Origin: Hirundichthys speculiger | Lineage: Eukaryota > Chordata > Actinopteri > Beloniformes > Exocoetidae | DNA: 64,000 bases | Assembly (NCBI GenBank): GCA_018398805.1 | Contig: JAGFBZ010001888.1 | Span: forward strand, 19,321 to 83,320 | Direction: 5' to 3' | In this document: positions 21,417 through 32,999 of the stretch, piece after piece | Layout of the letters: every line of letters begins with the position of its first letter | How positions within the stretch are numbered: position 1 is the stretch's first letter | Notes under the pieces: model-generated | Database searches by the model: none | Told to the model about the DNA's origin: nothing | Seen by the model: the letters and a program-made list of their open reading frames with translations, nothing else | Position numbers and translations under genes: made by a program

Positions 21417-21832
21417 AATTAAATAAGTTCATAAAAAAGTTGGCCTTCAATACCTCTTCAGCTGTTTTAATTTAACCATTTTTGGGTTAATTGTTTTTAG
21501 GAAGGGAAAGATGAAAATATGAAGAGAAAAGGCACTTCTAAAAACTTTATTTGCATCATTTCAGGAAGAGGCACTTTTGATTTTATTCTGAAGAAATATT
21601 TTTTATTAGTTGTAATGCAGGCCTCAAGTTCACTGTTAGCTGCACGTGTCTCAATGTGAACACAAAAAATAAATGTTGAAATGACATGAAAATATATGAT
21701 GTGCTTTTAACATGGACAGGCTATATATGCCATGGTATGTGATGCAAGAGATGTGTGGTCTGGACCTTGTGACAGAAGAAATTTTAGTGACAGGACCCAT
21801 TAGAATTTTAATTGATTAACCCTGCACTATAG

Positions 21833-22508
21833 TTTAGACTAACTGTAGGCTTTACTGAACAAAAATGTTTTCAATTTAGTTTTAAAGATGGAGATGGTAT
21901 CAGCCTCCTGAACCCAAACTGGTAGCTGGTTCAATAAAAAAGGTGCCTGGTACCAGAAGGCCCGTCCTCCAAATCTACTTTTAGATATTCTAGGAACAAC
22001 GAGTAATCCTGCACTCTAAGAGCAGAGATCTCTATTAGGAGCATAAAGTGCTATCAAGTCTTGTAAATAGCGCGCAGGCCATTAAGGGCCTTATATGCGA
22101 AAAGCAGAATTTTAGACTCAATTCGAAATTTCACGGGAAGCCAATGGAGGGAGGCTAACACTGGAGAGATGTGATCTCGCTTATGGATTCCTGTCAGCAC
22201 CCTCGCTGCTGCATTCTTGACCAATTGTAGGCTATTCAGGAAGCTTTTCGGACATTCTGCAAACAACACATTACAATAATCCAGTCTAGAACTGACAAAC
22301 GTGTGCATTAATTTTTCAGCATCACCCTGGGAGAGGATGCTCCTAATCTTGGCAATATTTTGGAGATGAAAAAAGGGCAGTCTTGCAAACCTGATTAATA
22401 TGCTGCTTAAATTACATATCCTGATCAAAAATGACTCCAAGGTTTTTCACAGCTGTGCTGGAATCCAGCGTAAACCCAGTTAATCCATTCCTTAGGTGTT
22501 TGGGACCA
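21833..22508 (-). pseudogene. L2 LINE ORF2, C-terminal part
   Basis: The minus-strand translation contains FFHLQNIAKIRSILSQGDAE, then SSRLDYCNVLF and HISPVLASLHWLPVKFRI, the conserved region downstream of the reverse-transcriptase YADD box in L2 elements. The longest open stretch is 22054-22440. It nearly matches the copy at 58685-59551. The copy is truncated upstream at about 22508, where a short inverted duplication begins. The sequence from 22054 down to 21833 continues the C-terminus in a broken frame. Confidence 0.85.
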
Positions 22509-22535
22509 TGGATTTACTGGGTTTACGCTGGCTTT
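22478..22535. repeat. Foldback at the 5' break of the L2 copy
   Basis: CCAGCGTAAACCCAGTTAATCC at about 22467-22488 is followed by its imperfect inverse, GGATTTACTGGGTTTACGCTGG, at about 22510-22531. The right arm is L2 sequence in the opposite orientation, so the truncated 5' end carries a short inverted duplication. Confidence 0.6.
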
Positions 22536-24208
22536 TCAGTATGTAAGACTGTGAACATGGACCAATCAGAACGATACAATGTTAATGAGATTACACATGT
22601 CATTGTTAGATCAATCAAAAAGTGTTATGTAAATATGATTATGCATATGTGAAACCAATCAGGACGTGTGAATCCTGAATAAGCAAGGACTTTGGGGGCT
22701 GGAGCAAGTCAGGCATGGCCAGCCAAGAGGCATGAAAGCGAAGGTTTTGAAAGAAATAGTGTCATTCTGTGGAGCGTTCTTCGAAGGATGATCGGCTGGG
22801 ACCAGGAGCTAACCACCACCAAGGGATTACTGGAAAATTTATTCTTCAAGACCAGAACACGGAAAGAAGACATCTGGAAGGGAATAACATTTTCGCAATT
22901 TTTGAGGAATATATTTGGAGCTTTTCAGATTTTCCCTAGCTCACTGCTGGAGAGGAGAAGGAGCCCGATACCAGAGTTTCCAAGGACACCCACGCTGTTA
23001 TTGGAAGGACCTGCCTCGACACCTCGCTTCGCAGCCTTGGATAAGAGCAATCTGGCCACTTGCTCATAATAAACCAGCCTGAATCCATTCAAATGAATAA
23101 ATGAAATTGGAATTATAAGCCACAGCTCACACCAAACCAACCTGACCAAGTACCTACAGGCCTGGATTCCATGGTAATAACTGAAATTACAAGGCACGGC
23201 CTGGATTAACACAGAAGAACGGAGTTGCCAGCTGTGGCATTATTGTGGAGTAGTAGAGTTTGTTTTCCAATGTTCAATCAATATTTAATCAATGTTTAAT
23301 CAATGAAATGGTGTTGCTTAACCCTGCTAACCTGTTTAATAAATATAAAATTAACACAAGACATTGTGGTTGATACTGAAACTGTCCCCACAAGTGTACA
23401 CAGGTGTGCCTCTGCATAACACCACAGGTTCTGATAGGTTACTCTAGCCCCCTATTGTTACAGACCCTTGGGGCTTGCTGTCCAAGCCACTAAACTTAAC
23501 CTATCCGGTAACAAGAGCACAGATCATAAGGGGGGAGCTGCAGTTAACGAATGTGGCTGATAACAGTACCTAAAGCCAGGCAATTCCTTTTGGGTAGTTA
23601 TCAGAGTGGGCAGGGTAGACATTTCGGACGGATTGATGCAGTGAGAGCTAGGCGAATCTTCCTCGACACCAGCTTAAACAAAGTTGAGGAATCCTAGCGA
23701 GGTGAACCCCCCCTAGGCCGCAACGTTGGACCGGAAGGACAGAGAGCTGGTCCTGGTGACAGACTCTGCTGGTCAGAGACTGAAACCATCACCTGGGGGA
23801 TCTAACAACTTTCAGAAAAGGAACACTGGATCCAGAAGTTCAGGCACAATAGAAATAAACATCTGGATTCCTTCATTCACATTCGTGGGAAAAAGTATAC
23901 TGAACCCCTTTGAGATTTATTGGTTTCTATATTAATTCATGATAAATGTCTTCTGATCTTCATCTAAGGCACAGTAATGGACAAGCATAATGTGATTTAG
24001 CTGATAAGCTAATTTTTCTTATTCATTTAACATTCACAGTGCAGGTGGAAAATGTAAACTGATCTTGTACTGAACAGTTTGCTGAACCTCCTTTAGCATG
24101 AACACAAGTCATTTCAGTATGTGGATCTGGAGTTCTGTATCATTCCTTCTTCCTTCCAGACATCTGATGTGAACAACTCTGGAGCTCATTTTACAGCTTC
24201 TTCTATTA
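22536..24208. other. No recognisable gene; weak LTR-like features
   Basis: The part at about 22550-23460 has CCAAT motifs (ACCAATCAG at 22560 and 22655), several AATAAA signals (23068, 23095, 23338) and ends near TTGTTACA at 23462. This is compatible with a solo LTR, but no target duplication or primer site could be shown. 23460-24208 shows nothing recognisable. Confidence 0.25.
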
Positions 24209-24216
24209 GTCTAAGG

Positions 24217-24425
24217 CAGGGGCATCCAAACTCGGTCCTGGAGGGCCACTGCCCTGCATGTCTTAGATCTTTCCCTGACACAACACATCTGACTCTAATG
24301 AATGGATCACCATCGGCTTACAGGTCTGTTAACGACCCATTCATTTGAATCAGGTGCGCTGAAGCAGGGAAACATCTAAGATTTGCAGGACAGTGGTCCT
24401 GGAGGACTGGAGTTGGACACCCCTG
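24217..24425. mobile_element. hAT-type MITE (209 bp) with 8-bp TSD
   Basis: Perfect 8-bp target duplication GTCTAAGG at 24209-24216 and 24426-24433. The left end is CAGGGGCATCCAAACTCGG and the right end in reverse complement is CAGGGGTGTCCAACTCCAG. Subterminal GTCCTGGAGG and CCTCCAGGAC blocks are also inverted. I recognise this as a very common teleost hAT MITE. No coding capacity. Confidence 0.92.
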
Positions 24426-24433
24426 GTCTAAGG

Positions 24434-25599
24434 TTTGGGCTCTGGATGAACCGAGATACACTAAATGAAAAAACTCTTTATGTAGTGAGTAAGTGATGCT
24501 GTGTAAAATACACCTAAAACATGCACAGCGATTGGCTCCAAAGGCTGGAACTAAAGACCGATGGTAAACACTTTGAGGTAACTTTCTATTCCTATCCAGC
24601 TGCTCTTGATCATATGTCTTCAGAGGTTTCTTTATTGGGAGCCATGGCTCGCATTGTCAGATGTTTACTATGATGAAAAACCAAAAAACTGACATGTTTG
24701 AGTACCTGGGCATCAAACCCTGCTCCTTGGTGTCTTTCTCCATGAGAAAGGAAGCGCAGACAGCAAATATAGCAAGACTATGTTCATCGGGAGTTCAGCT
24801 GCTGCAGCAGTGTTGGCATCTGGTCTGTCCTCCTGGTCCCAGCATGCCACTGCTGAAGTAGAAAGACAGCTTGTAAGTAGAAATAAAGGCAGATGTTCAG
24901 ATGTTTTGGTTCTGTTTCCTGAACCAATGCTCCACCTCTCCATCAACAGATGAGCAAAAACCTCATCCCATCACCTCAGTCTTTCATCTGTAGGATCCCT
25001 CTTCGGATTTTATTTTATTAATTAAAGTCGCTTCTGCAAGCTGTGAACTCTCACCTAATTTTTCCTGCAAACCTGGAGGAAACCCCCACAGCAGCTTTAT
25101 CATCGTACCAACCGACACCAGCACTGTAAAACATAAACCCAAGAATGTCCGTTACCATGGCAACTCTCATCCTGAGACCACTTTAGGAAGCCATAAACAT
25201 CATTTCATGACGAGTTGGTATGTAGAAAGGCCAGGCACAGGGGCCCCTTTAGGTCTGGTATCTATCAGACGGCTCTTGTCTGTGGTGAGACCAGAGCACC
25301 CAGGAAATCTTCTCCAACCCCCTCAGGAGGAGAGAAGACGATTAAAGTTCAATATAACCAAATCATTTCTGTTACAGGACAAGCAACTACAACTGATTGC
25401 CTTAAAATGTTATAACTGAAGACAATATAACATTTTACGAACCCATAAAAAGAAAGACTGTCAAGTTAAGCCGTGAAATGATTTTTTCTGTTTTAGATTA
25501 GTGCCAGTATAACCAAGCTCTCTCTTCCACAAGGCAATTTTCTGAATGAAAGGTTAAAAGTTATTATCTTGTGACATAACTGTTGATATTTGTGTTTGT
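24434..25599. other. No recognisable feature
   Basis: No domain-bearing frame or paired transposon ends. Confidence 0.4.
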
Positions 25600-26935
25600 G
25601 ATGCTTTGTTAACACACCCTGACGGTTAGTAACTGTGTAAATGTTGTTAAAATCTGTGGACTACAAAAGACCGCATGGCGAAAGGAGACAAAGGATCAAA
25701 ACTTCATCTCCCTGCATTCAGCTCTGCGGATCCGCGGGAAAAATCCCTGCCTTCGATTGGACATCATCGGTCAAACCCCGTTTATTTACATAAATGCTCA
25801 TTTTAATATTCGAGGGGTATAAAGTCAGATCAGTCCTTTGTCCTCTCTCTTAGCTCTTATCCCTCTTACTCTCTTAGCTGCTCTTAGTCTTCTTACTCTT
25901 TCTTGTAATCGCTCTTAGTTCTTAATTCTGAAACTTTCCCTCCTTTTTCATTTTTTTATTTTCTTTGAAACTTGTGGCGCGGACAATACCCTGAAATCAT
26001 TTTGTTTGCTTCATTTTATTTTTCTCAATGCGATTTTGCTTCTGCACATTTTTCCAGTCCTCAATTTTCCAGAAGCTCGATAGTCGTGCCGCATTGACCT
26101 TTTTGATAACAACTTTTTGTAAGCCTTTACGTGCGGCTGCAGTGTTAAACGCTCGACGTTCAACACCCGAAAGCCCCCACGCCTAGAACTTTTGCATTAG
26201 TTTAACAATTTTGATTTTTGGGGCTCCGTCTTCTTTTTTTGGGCCCACGTCAACCTTTTTCTTTTGACTAACGTGCAATCGAACTTTTAAACTGCCGATT
26301 GAGTCTTCGGGACACCAGACATCTCACGCCTGCCGGTCGGATTCTCCGTCTTTTTTTGAGAAACGTGCGACCTGCCGAAGCCGGGAAAGAAAAAGCGGTA
26401 CGACCCACCGAGTCACGCGCTACGTCCGGAGACCTCCAGAGAGACATCGGCTGAACACGATTCCCGGAGAAAGCCACTGCGAACTGTGCCAACCGATGCG
26501 CCGACGACAAGTAAGCCGCCAGACTCGCCCAGGGTAAGGCTGACAGAGAATAAGATTTGGTGTCTCCCAGTTGTTGGCGGTTCAGACCGGTCCGTGCGTC
26601 ACGGACCACGTCCGGACCACACTTCCCCATTATTCGGCAGCTAATTAGTTCGAGAATTGCCCCTCTTTATTAATTTGTTCACTTTGATAACAGATTAGCT
26701 GTTAGCAACCCGTGCGTACCCGCCATCTTTCTTATTATGATTCTCTTCCTTCCTTTCCTCTCTATCGTCATTTCCTGTCATGCGCTATAGCCAAATATGA
26801 AGAATTCGTGATGTTGATGTGCCTTATATTATATATATGAATGTCTTATATGTTTTCGTGTTCTTGTCTGTGTCTAAATAAATGTTGTACAACGTATTAG
26901 CGACTCTGATGATTAATTTTCCAACAGCCAATCCA
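25600..26935 (+). promoter_or_regulatory. Promoter-like, CpG-containing tract (possible solo LTR)
   Basis: GGGGTATAAAG at about 25813 is a good TATA box. It is followed by a pyrimidine-rich stretch with repeated CTCTTA, then about 700 bp with many CpG sites, and an AATAAA signal at 26878 before a GT-rich segment. TATA, a long leader and a poly(A) signal in this order are what an LTR shows. I could not find a 4-6 bp target duplication or TG...CA ends, so it could instead be a cellular promoter with a first exon. The 120-codon minus-strand frame at 26268-26630 has no recognisable domain. Confidence 0.3.
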
Positions 26936-29900
26936 ACTCGTTCAAGAACCCACTTTTCCGTCTTTTTAAAGAAAGCCGGTGGCACCCTAGGCAATTATAA
27001 AATTATTAGTAAATTACACGAGTCCCCCTACACATCAGAGTCTCTGAACCACATCCCAAACTCATTTTATTTCTCTCCCCGAGGTAAATAGTCTACGGGC
27101 TAACTGACTTTTTCCTCCTCCTTTCTAAATATTCCATCTGTTGGTTCAGTAAAGACAGAGGAGAATACAATGGTCTGCTTGACTTGCGTTTGAATATTAT
27201 TGAGATTTAGGTGAAGATCGGTTCAAATTTTATGGCAAATCGGAGAAGAAAACTAGTTTATTTCAAGGGGTTCCCGGGCTTTTCCTTGTCTAAAACAAGA
27301 ATGGTAAATGCCAGAGTTTTATTTAGAGGGATTAAGGATTTAGTAGGATTAAAAACGAGCTCTGTCAGACATAAGTGGTTGGATTGTGACAAACATGTGC
27401 GCATACTTGATGTGAGTGTGTATTTCCAGCTTAACCAGTTCAAGAACAATTGAGCTACAAAATGATGCTCACTTGCTCAGCGTTGGGTGAACAGATCATT
27501 AGATATGTGTTGGTACTTCTCATTGTGTAGTACGCTTCTAAATAAAATGTGCCATGCTTATAAGAATATGTTTATGATCTCTGGAGGGATCACTTGTGTG
27601 CTCAGCAATCGATATTGTGAGGTTAAGAAATTGTTACTTTCCACCTGTGGAGAAGATATTAATTTAATTACCTTTGTCCTTCACAGCATCTCTGAGAAAA
27701 CTACCGTGGACACATTTTGCTCCGTTGTTAGTTATATTACGATTAGAGGTCATGATTTCATCAAGATAATAAAGCCTTCTTGTTTTTGATGTACTGTGAA
27801 ATAAAATAAAGTGCTCCTGTATAAAACTACTAAATTCTCTAACTTCTAAAAATAAATACATAAAATAATAATTTCATTATGAGAACCATTTTTGTCCTGG
27901 TCCTGTAAAAAAAAAAAGAGGTATACTGACGTCTCTAAAAATGCCAAATGAGATTTATGTCTTGGAGGGTGACATTGATTTGTTCTCTTGGTCCTTTCAG
28001 AATTAAAAACTAAAGGATTAAGCTGTTCCCAGGATTGTTCAGGATGACAAACCACAATTAAGGGCCCACTAATGACTGATTTGACCTCGTCAAAGCTGAA
28101 AGTTGGAAGAGAAATGGCTTTGCAGGATGTCAACTATGATGGTGTTTACGTGTCATTTAGGTGGATTTGCTCTACTATGCATCATGATGTCAGGTGAACA
28201 CAGTTGATGCTTGATTTCAGAGTTTGTCATTCTAAGGTGGATAATCTTGGGAGATTTAGAGGCGTGTGCTTATAATACATACTTGGGGAAAGACTGCTGG
28301 TTGATGCTTTATGTATTCAGATCGGTTACTGAAAATGACAGTCCTAGTTTCATTTGAAGGAATATCTGATTAATTTTAGAAGGTGTTGTGTATCTCTTGC
28401 TGTTTACAATCCTATTTATCTGCAAGAAAAAACGCCCATAGTTGTCTCTTTGCAGCATTAAATCACACCTCAACAGCGATGATGCTTGCTCACAGAGCGA
28501 CAGAGCTACACCATGGCAGAGGTGACGAAGAGACTCATAAAGGTAATGACAGACGTGGAAACGAGAGAGTGGTCGACCAAGAGACCAAGTGAAAGTGAAC
28601 CCGGGACAGTGTTGCAAAGGCAACGTAGTCTCAAAGCCTGTAGGGGGAGCTGCTGATCTTAAAACAGCAAAAGCCCTTCAGGTTCACAAAAAACTCTCCG
28701 GCAGACAGTTGCAGCAGGCAATAATTTGAAATGGTCAAGTTTTCATACATTTGGCCTTTTTTTGGATTATTGATCATACAGAGACCCAAATTATCGTACA
28801 AATACAATGATTATCGTACACCTGGCAACGCTGATTATCGCATATAGGAAAGACAACAGTAAAGGTAATATCCATTTATTCAAAACTGTAGGGAGGAAAA
28901 AATAGGTTAATAACTAAGCCAGCTGTTTTATTTAGCATAAAAATTACAAACAGTAGCTCTGACGTTGACCAACAATGGTGTATTTTCTTGTTCACAGCAG
29001 TTCTTGGTGGTTCCTCGGTTTGATGTGCGACTCTCTAGTCTCGTATAACTAGGTAACTGGGTATTATACATACATTTCCGCACGCATTGTCATGTATGAA
29101 TGCATCTAATATGGCATCAACAAAGAACCATGGACAAGGAGCTTGTCCATGTCCGTTTTTGGATGACACTGCAGCTGTTGCGAGAGAAACGAAACTCATC
29201 ACCTGACTGTACAGCAGCAACACAGATGGAGGTTGCGTTGGAGGATTTTCCTGCCTTAAGACGCTTCTGGCGGACTTAAAAATGAGCCGACACTGAAAGT
29301 CACAACATGGTCACATGTCTAAAAATCAATGCCCCTTTTTACAAAAGACACAGCAGTTGTTTTCCAGCTCTTGCTGGACAAGACATAGTCTTTGCACCAG
29401 TAAACACGCATACTGTTTTTAATCTCTACATATACGTTTTATTTGCGAGAAAACATGTCAAAGGAGTAAGGCTGTACTGGATGTCTCTGAAGTACTCCTC
29501 TCCTACTGGAGCCTCTGCCGGCTTGTTTGACACTAACAGTTGATGAAAGCTGATTATTAAGTCTATGAATCGGTCTCATCACAACAAGGATGAAAACATA
29601 TGATTCCCCTTTGCCTGCTTGAGCAGATGCCCCAGAAGCACCAAGTAATTTCGACAAATGAGTCCTTGGCAAATGAGCTCTTTGATCAAGTCACTGTTGG
29701 GCAATGAGGATTGCAGAAGTGACATCTCGGGCGCCTTGTGATTTAGTGTACGTTTGTGGCTTGCGCTTGATGCGGAGAACACTTGTTGAGTAATGCAAGG
29801 CACTCCTGAACAAAACCGTGACTGATCCTCTAATTTAGCTGGGGTAATTCATCAACGAGCCAGAGTAGTAAGACATGGGAGATCCGCAGGTTTAAAATGC

Positions 29901-30087
29901 TGTCCGGGGAAATGAATGCACACAGTGCATGTTTTTCATTCAAGTTAATTCAGGAGGAAAATGCAGGTGTTCATTAGCTAAAACTTATCATTGGCTCTGA
30001 AGATTTATAGGACAATTAATTAAAATCTCTGCACAAGTAATGTTGATGTTATTTCTGATATATGCCCCTGCTTAAATCAAAGACAAA
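26936..30087. other. No recognisable gene
   Basis: Open frames at 27211-27453 (80 codons) and 27487-27789 (100 codons) lie on the same strand with AT-rich codon use, but they match no domain I know. 28309-28623 on the minus strand is likewise unrecognised. No transposon ends were found. Confidence 0.35.
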
Positions 30088-30877
30088 GGGCCAATTCCAA
30101 TTCCTCCCTTAACCCTCAATCTCATCCCTCAATTTTTGGCCCTCAATCTTAACCCTCGAAAGTAAGTGTCAAGGCTATCTTGTGGCTTAGAAATGGGACA
30201 CCCCTTGAGTGGAGTTACGTCTTCAGACTAAAATGTATCAGAGCCCGTGTAGTCTCTGTATTTCCTGAAGTGACACAGGGATAACATTGAAAAGAGCGCC
30301 GTATATTCTCTAAATAATATTAGCAAATAACACATTATTACATTTTTCAGTCCTCCGTCACTACACATCAAGGTATACAAGTAACGTGAAGCCGACTGGA
30401 ACCCGCCAGCGACCGGGACCGCCGGCCGCCGCCAACCTGGTCGGTCCCGGTCCCGGTCCCGGTCCTGGTCGGTGGCGGCCGGGACCGACGGTCCAGCAGC
30501 AAACATCGTAAAGTAAAAAAATAAATGTTACGCAACAACAATGTTAAGCCATGAAAAAAGCCTCAAACAAAGACAATAAGATGGTTTCGTAACATTTATA
30601 TCTTTAAGATATACGAAGATACTTACATTTGTAGCTAGCTTTTTTGTCACCATTCTTTTCAAAGATGTCCTTGGCTAAATTACCCAGTGCCTTCTGGATA
30701 GCCCTTACTTTCAAGGGTGGTGTCGGAAAATCTCAATTTTGAGGGCGATACAGCCCTCAAACTCGTCCCTCAACTTGACTTGCTACGAATTGGGACAGCA
30801 CTTGCCCTTAGCGGGAGCGTGCATTTTTGAGACTGAGGGTTGAGATTGAGGGTTAAGGGAGGAATTGGAATTCACCC
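30088..30877. mobile_element. Long-TIR DNA element of unknown superfamily (790 bp)
   Basis: The left end begins GGGCCAATTCCAATTCCTCC. The reverse complement of the right end begins GGGTGAATTCCAATTCCTCC. Similarity continues through CTTAACCCTCAATCTCA and, further in, through GAAAGTAAG...GGCTATC, so the inverted repeats reach about 90 bp on the left and up to 180 bp on the right with gaps. Flanks share AAA, which could be a 3-bp duplication but is too short to prove. There is no transposase. The centre contains a GC-rich hairpin. Confidence 0.65.
30422..30482. repeat. GC-rich hairpin with (GGTCCC)n loop
   Basis: The arms CCGGCCGCCGCCAACC (30422-30437) and GGTCGGTGGCGGCCGG (30467-30482) pair at 14 of 16 positions. 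The loop contains three GGTCCC units. It sits at the centre of the long-TIR element and is far richer in GC than its surroundings. Confidence 0.8.
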
Positions 30878-30929
30878 AAAGTCTTGAGACTAAATCAACA
30901 AGTAACACGAACTCATAACATCTCATATT

Positions 30930-32113
30930 CACTGCCTGGCCAAAAAAAAATTACGGTACGCATTCACTTTGGCATTGTTTTAATAAGCGTCTGCAATGTC
31001 ACCAGACTTATTTCCATCCAGTGTTGCATTAATTTTTCACCAAGATCTTGCATTGACAATGGTAGAGTCTGACCAAAGCCTTCTCCGGCACATCCCAGAG
31101 ATTCTCAATGGGGTTCGGGTCTGGACTCTGGTGGCCAATCCATGTGTGAAAAATGATGTCTCATGCTCCCTGAACCAGTCTTTCACTATTTGAGCCTGAT
31201 GAATCCTGGCATTGCCATATTGGAATATGGCCGTGCCATCAGGGAAGAAAAAACTCCATTGATGGAATAACCTGGTCGTTCAGTATATTCAGGTAGTCAG
31301 CTGACCTCATTCTTTGACCTCATACTGTTGCTGAACTTGGACCTGACCAACTGCAGCAACCCCAGATCAGAACACTGCCCCCACAGGCTGGTACAGTAGG
31401 CATTAGGCATGATGGGAGCATCACTTCATTTGCCTCTCTTCTTACCCTGATGCTCCAATCACTCTGGAACAGGGTCAATCTGGACTAATCAGACCACATG
31501 ACCTTCTTCCATTGATCCAGAGTCCAGTCTTTATGCTCCCTAGCAGATTGAAGCCTTTTTTTCCGGTTAGCCTCACTGATTAGTGGTTTTCTTAAGGCTA
31601 CACAGCTGTTCAGTCCCAATCCCTTGAGTGTCCTTTGCATTGTGGGTGTGGAAATGCTCTCACTTTCACTATTAAACAGCCTTGAGTTCTTCTGTTGTTT
31701 TTCTTTGATTTGATCTCACCAAACGTTTACACGATCGCCGATCATGATCTTCAGGATTTTTTCCGGCCACATTTCCTCCTCAAAGACGATGGGTCCCCAC
31801 TATCCTTCCAGTTTTTAATAATGCGTTGGACAGTTCTTAACCCAATTTTGGTAGTTTCTGCAATCTCCTTAGATGTTTTCTCTGCTTGATGCCAATGATT
31901 TGACCCTTCTCAAACAGACTAACTATCTTTTCCATGATGTGTCTCTGACATGATTGTTTAGGAAACGAGAAGCAACTCATTGCACCAGTTGGGGTTAAAT
32001 TACTTGCTGCCAGCTGAAAGATAATCGCCCATGAGGTAATTATCCAAAACGAGGCCCATACCTATTTGCTTAGTTAAATCCAGGTGGAGACTTTTTTTTT
32101 TGGCCAGTCAGTG
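30930..32113 (-). mobile_element. Tc1-like transposon, dead copy (1184 bp)
   Basis: Ends CACTGCCTGGCCAAAAAAAAA (left) and, in reverse complement, CACTGACTGGCCAAAAAAAAA (right) are inverted. The right flank is TA (32114-32115). The left flank is TT, presumably mutated. The transposase lies on the minus strand. The length is shorter than the usual 1.5-1.7 kb for Tc1-like elements, so internal deletions are likely. Confidence 0.88.
31050..31960 (-). pseudogene. Tc1-like transposase pseudogene
   Basis: Minus-strand translation in several frames shows the N-terminal MEKIVSLFEKGQIIGIKQ (about 31935 downward), the first catalytic box with MWSD followed at once by a stop and then SRLTLFQSD (31430-31500), and [17 protein letters not shown] (31150-31220). 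In the second catalytic box the expected D-D-N has become Y-G-N, so the second catalytic aspartate is lost. Frameshifts and stops are frequent. In the intact family the enzyme cuts and pastes the element at TA sites. Confidence 0.8.
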
Positions 32114-32115
32114 TA

Positions 32116-32999
32116 CTTCATCTCATTCACAGAACTGGCATTTTAGCTTCATGAAAAAGCCACACAGACTGAGAACAACATCCTCTTATACCGTTATCTT
32201 TACGTCAAAAGTTCATTATCCAAACTTATTGAGCTCAATCTCTCATGAGAACATCTTAAGTCATAGAATTATCGTGATGTGTCAAAAGCAGTTTGCCAGA
32301 TGAGAAAGTTGTAAAAAAGCTACAGAGGTGATGGGCAAAAAGTGTGTCCTTCTCTTCAGATGGCCTGTGAAGGTTCAGTGGTTTCACGAGCTTGCAGGAT
32401 CCTTAATGACCCATCACTGGTGATGAGAGAATCCCTGCGGATCCAGGTGCTTAACCTGGATCAGCGGGTGGACTCAGGTGTCCTTAATCCCAAAGTCAAA
32501 TAATTAAACCCTTGTACTTGTGTGCTACTCCCATCACAGGCATGTAGCAATTAAAAATAGCTTACATAGAAGAGTTTACGTAGGTTAACACACATTGCAA
32601 CATACACAAACTGACCTGATCAAGCTTTGATCAGCGTTAGCTGTGCTTTTGGAGTCAGAGCATTTATGATGCTGATCCCAGAGTACGCTAACTCATCTTC
32701 TAAATCAGCCGAGTTGACTCAGATGATCCTCAGTTGCGTCTCCATGGACGAACAGCTCTGATACGCTGATTAGAAAACGCTATTCTGCATGCTTCCTCTC
32801 ATTGTCTTTGGTGAGCTCCTTTTGTGATCTTGAATTCTCAAATATTTCACAGAGAGAATGAGAACGAGATTTTTGAAAGAGATATCATGGTAAGGTGCCT
32901 TAATTTTGTATTGATATGTTTTTCTGAAATGCAATGCATTTTGCTAATCCAAAAAAATGTGTAGAGGGACAAGGTGTGCACAGTGACGATACTGATTGA
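32116..32999. other. No recognisable feature
   Basis: Spacer between the Tc1-like element and the endogenous retrovirus. No gene signal. Confidence 0.4.

Larger units (their letters stand above)
20102..21824 (+). mobile_element. hAT element (1723 bp), internally rearranged
   Basis: An 8-bp target duplication CACTATAG flanks it (20094-20101 and 21825-21832). The left terminus is CAGGGATCATTAAAT and the right terminus in reverse complement is CAGGGTTAATCAATT, about 12 of 15 matching. The CGGTCCGGATCCGGACC block after the left end and GGTCTGGACC near 21757 are subterminal. Inside are a zinc-finger fragment of the transposase (20344-20600) and a tRNA-Gly-like/L2 chimera (20883-21416). Most of the transposase is missing. 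Confidence 0.85.
18839..22508 (-). mobile_element. L2/Maui-type LINE, antisense, 5'-truncated and twice interrupted
   Basis: Read on the minus strand this begins in the ORF2 C-terminal region (22508 down to about 21850), continues through the 3' UTR and ends at the (TTGAA)n tail at 18839-18863. Its 3' UTR is the same sequence as in the sense copy at 59552-60412, for example the TGTAAAG, AGACAATTG and ACGCTATA motifs before the tail. Two insertions split it: a TTAA-site MITE at 18958-19362 and a hAT element at 20102-21824. Comparison with the uninterrupted copy at 58472-60412 gives the empty-site sequence at both places, with lengths that match exactly once one target copy is removed. Confidence 0.85.

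Noticed and set aside
26268..26630. 120-codon minus-strand frame as a host gene
   Set aside because: No recognisable domain. It lies in a CpG-rich promoter-like tract where long chance frames are expected.
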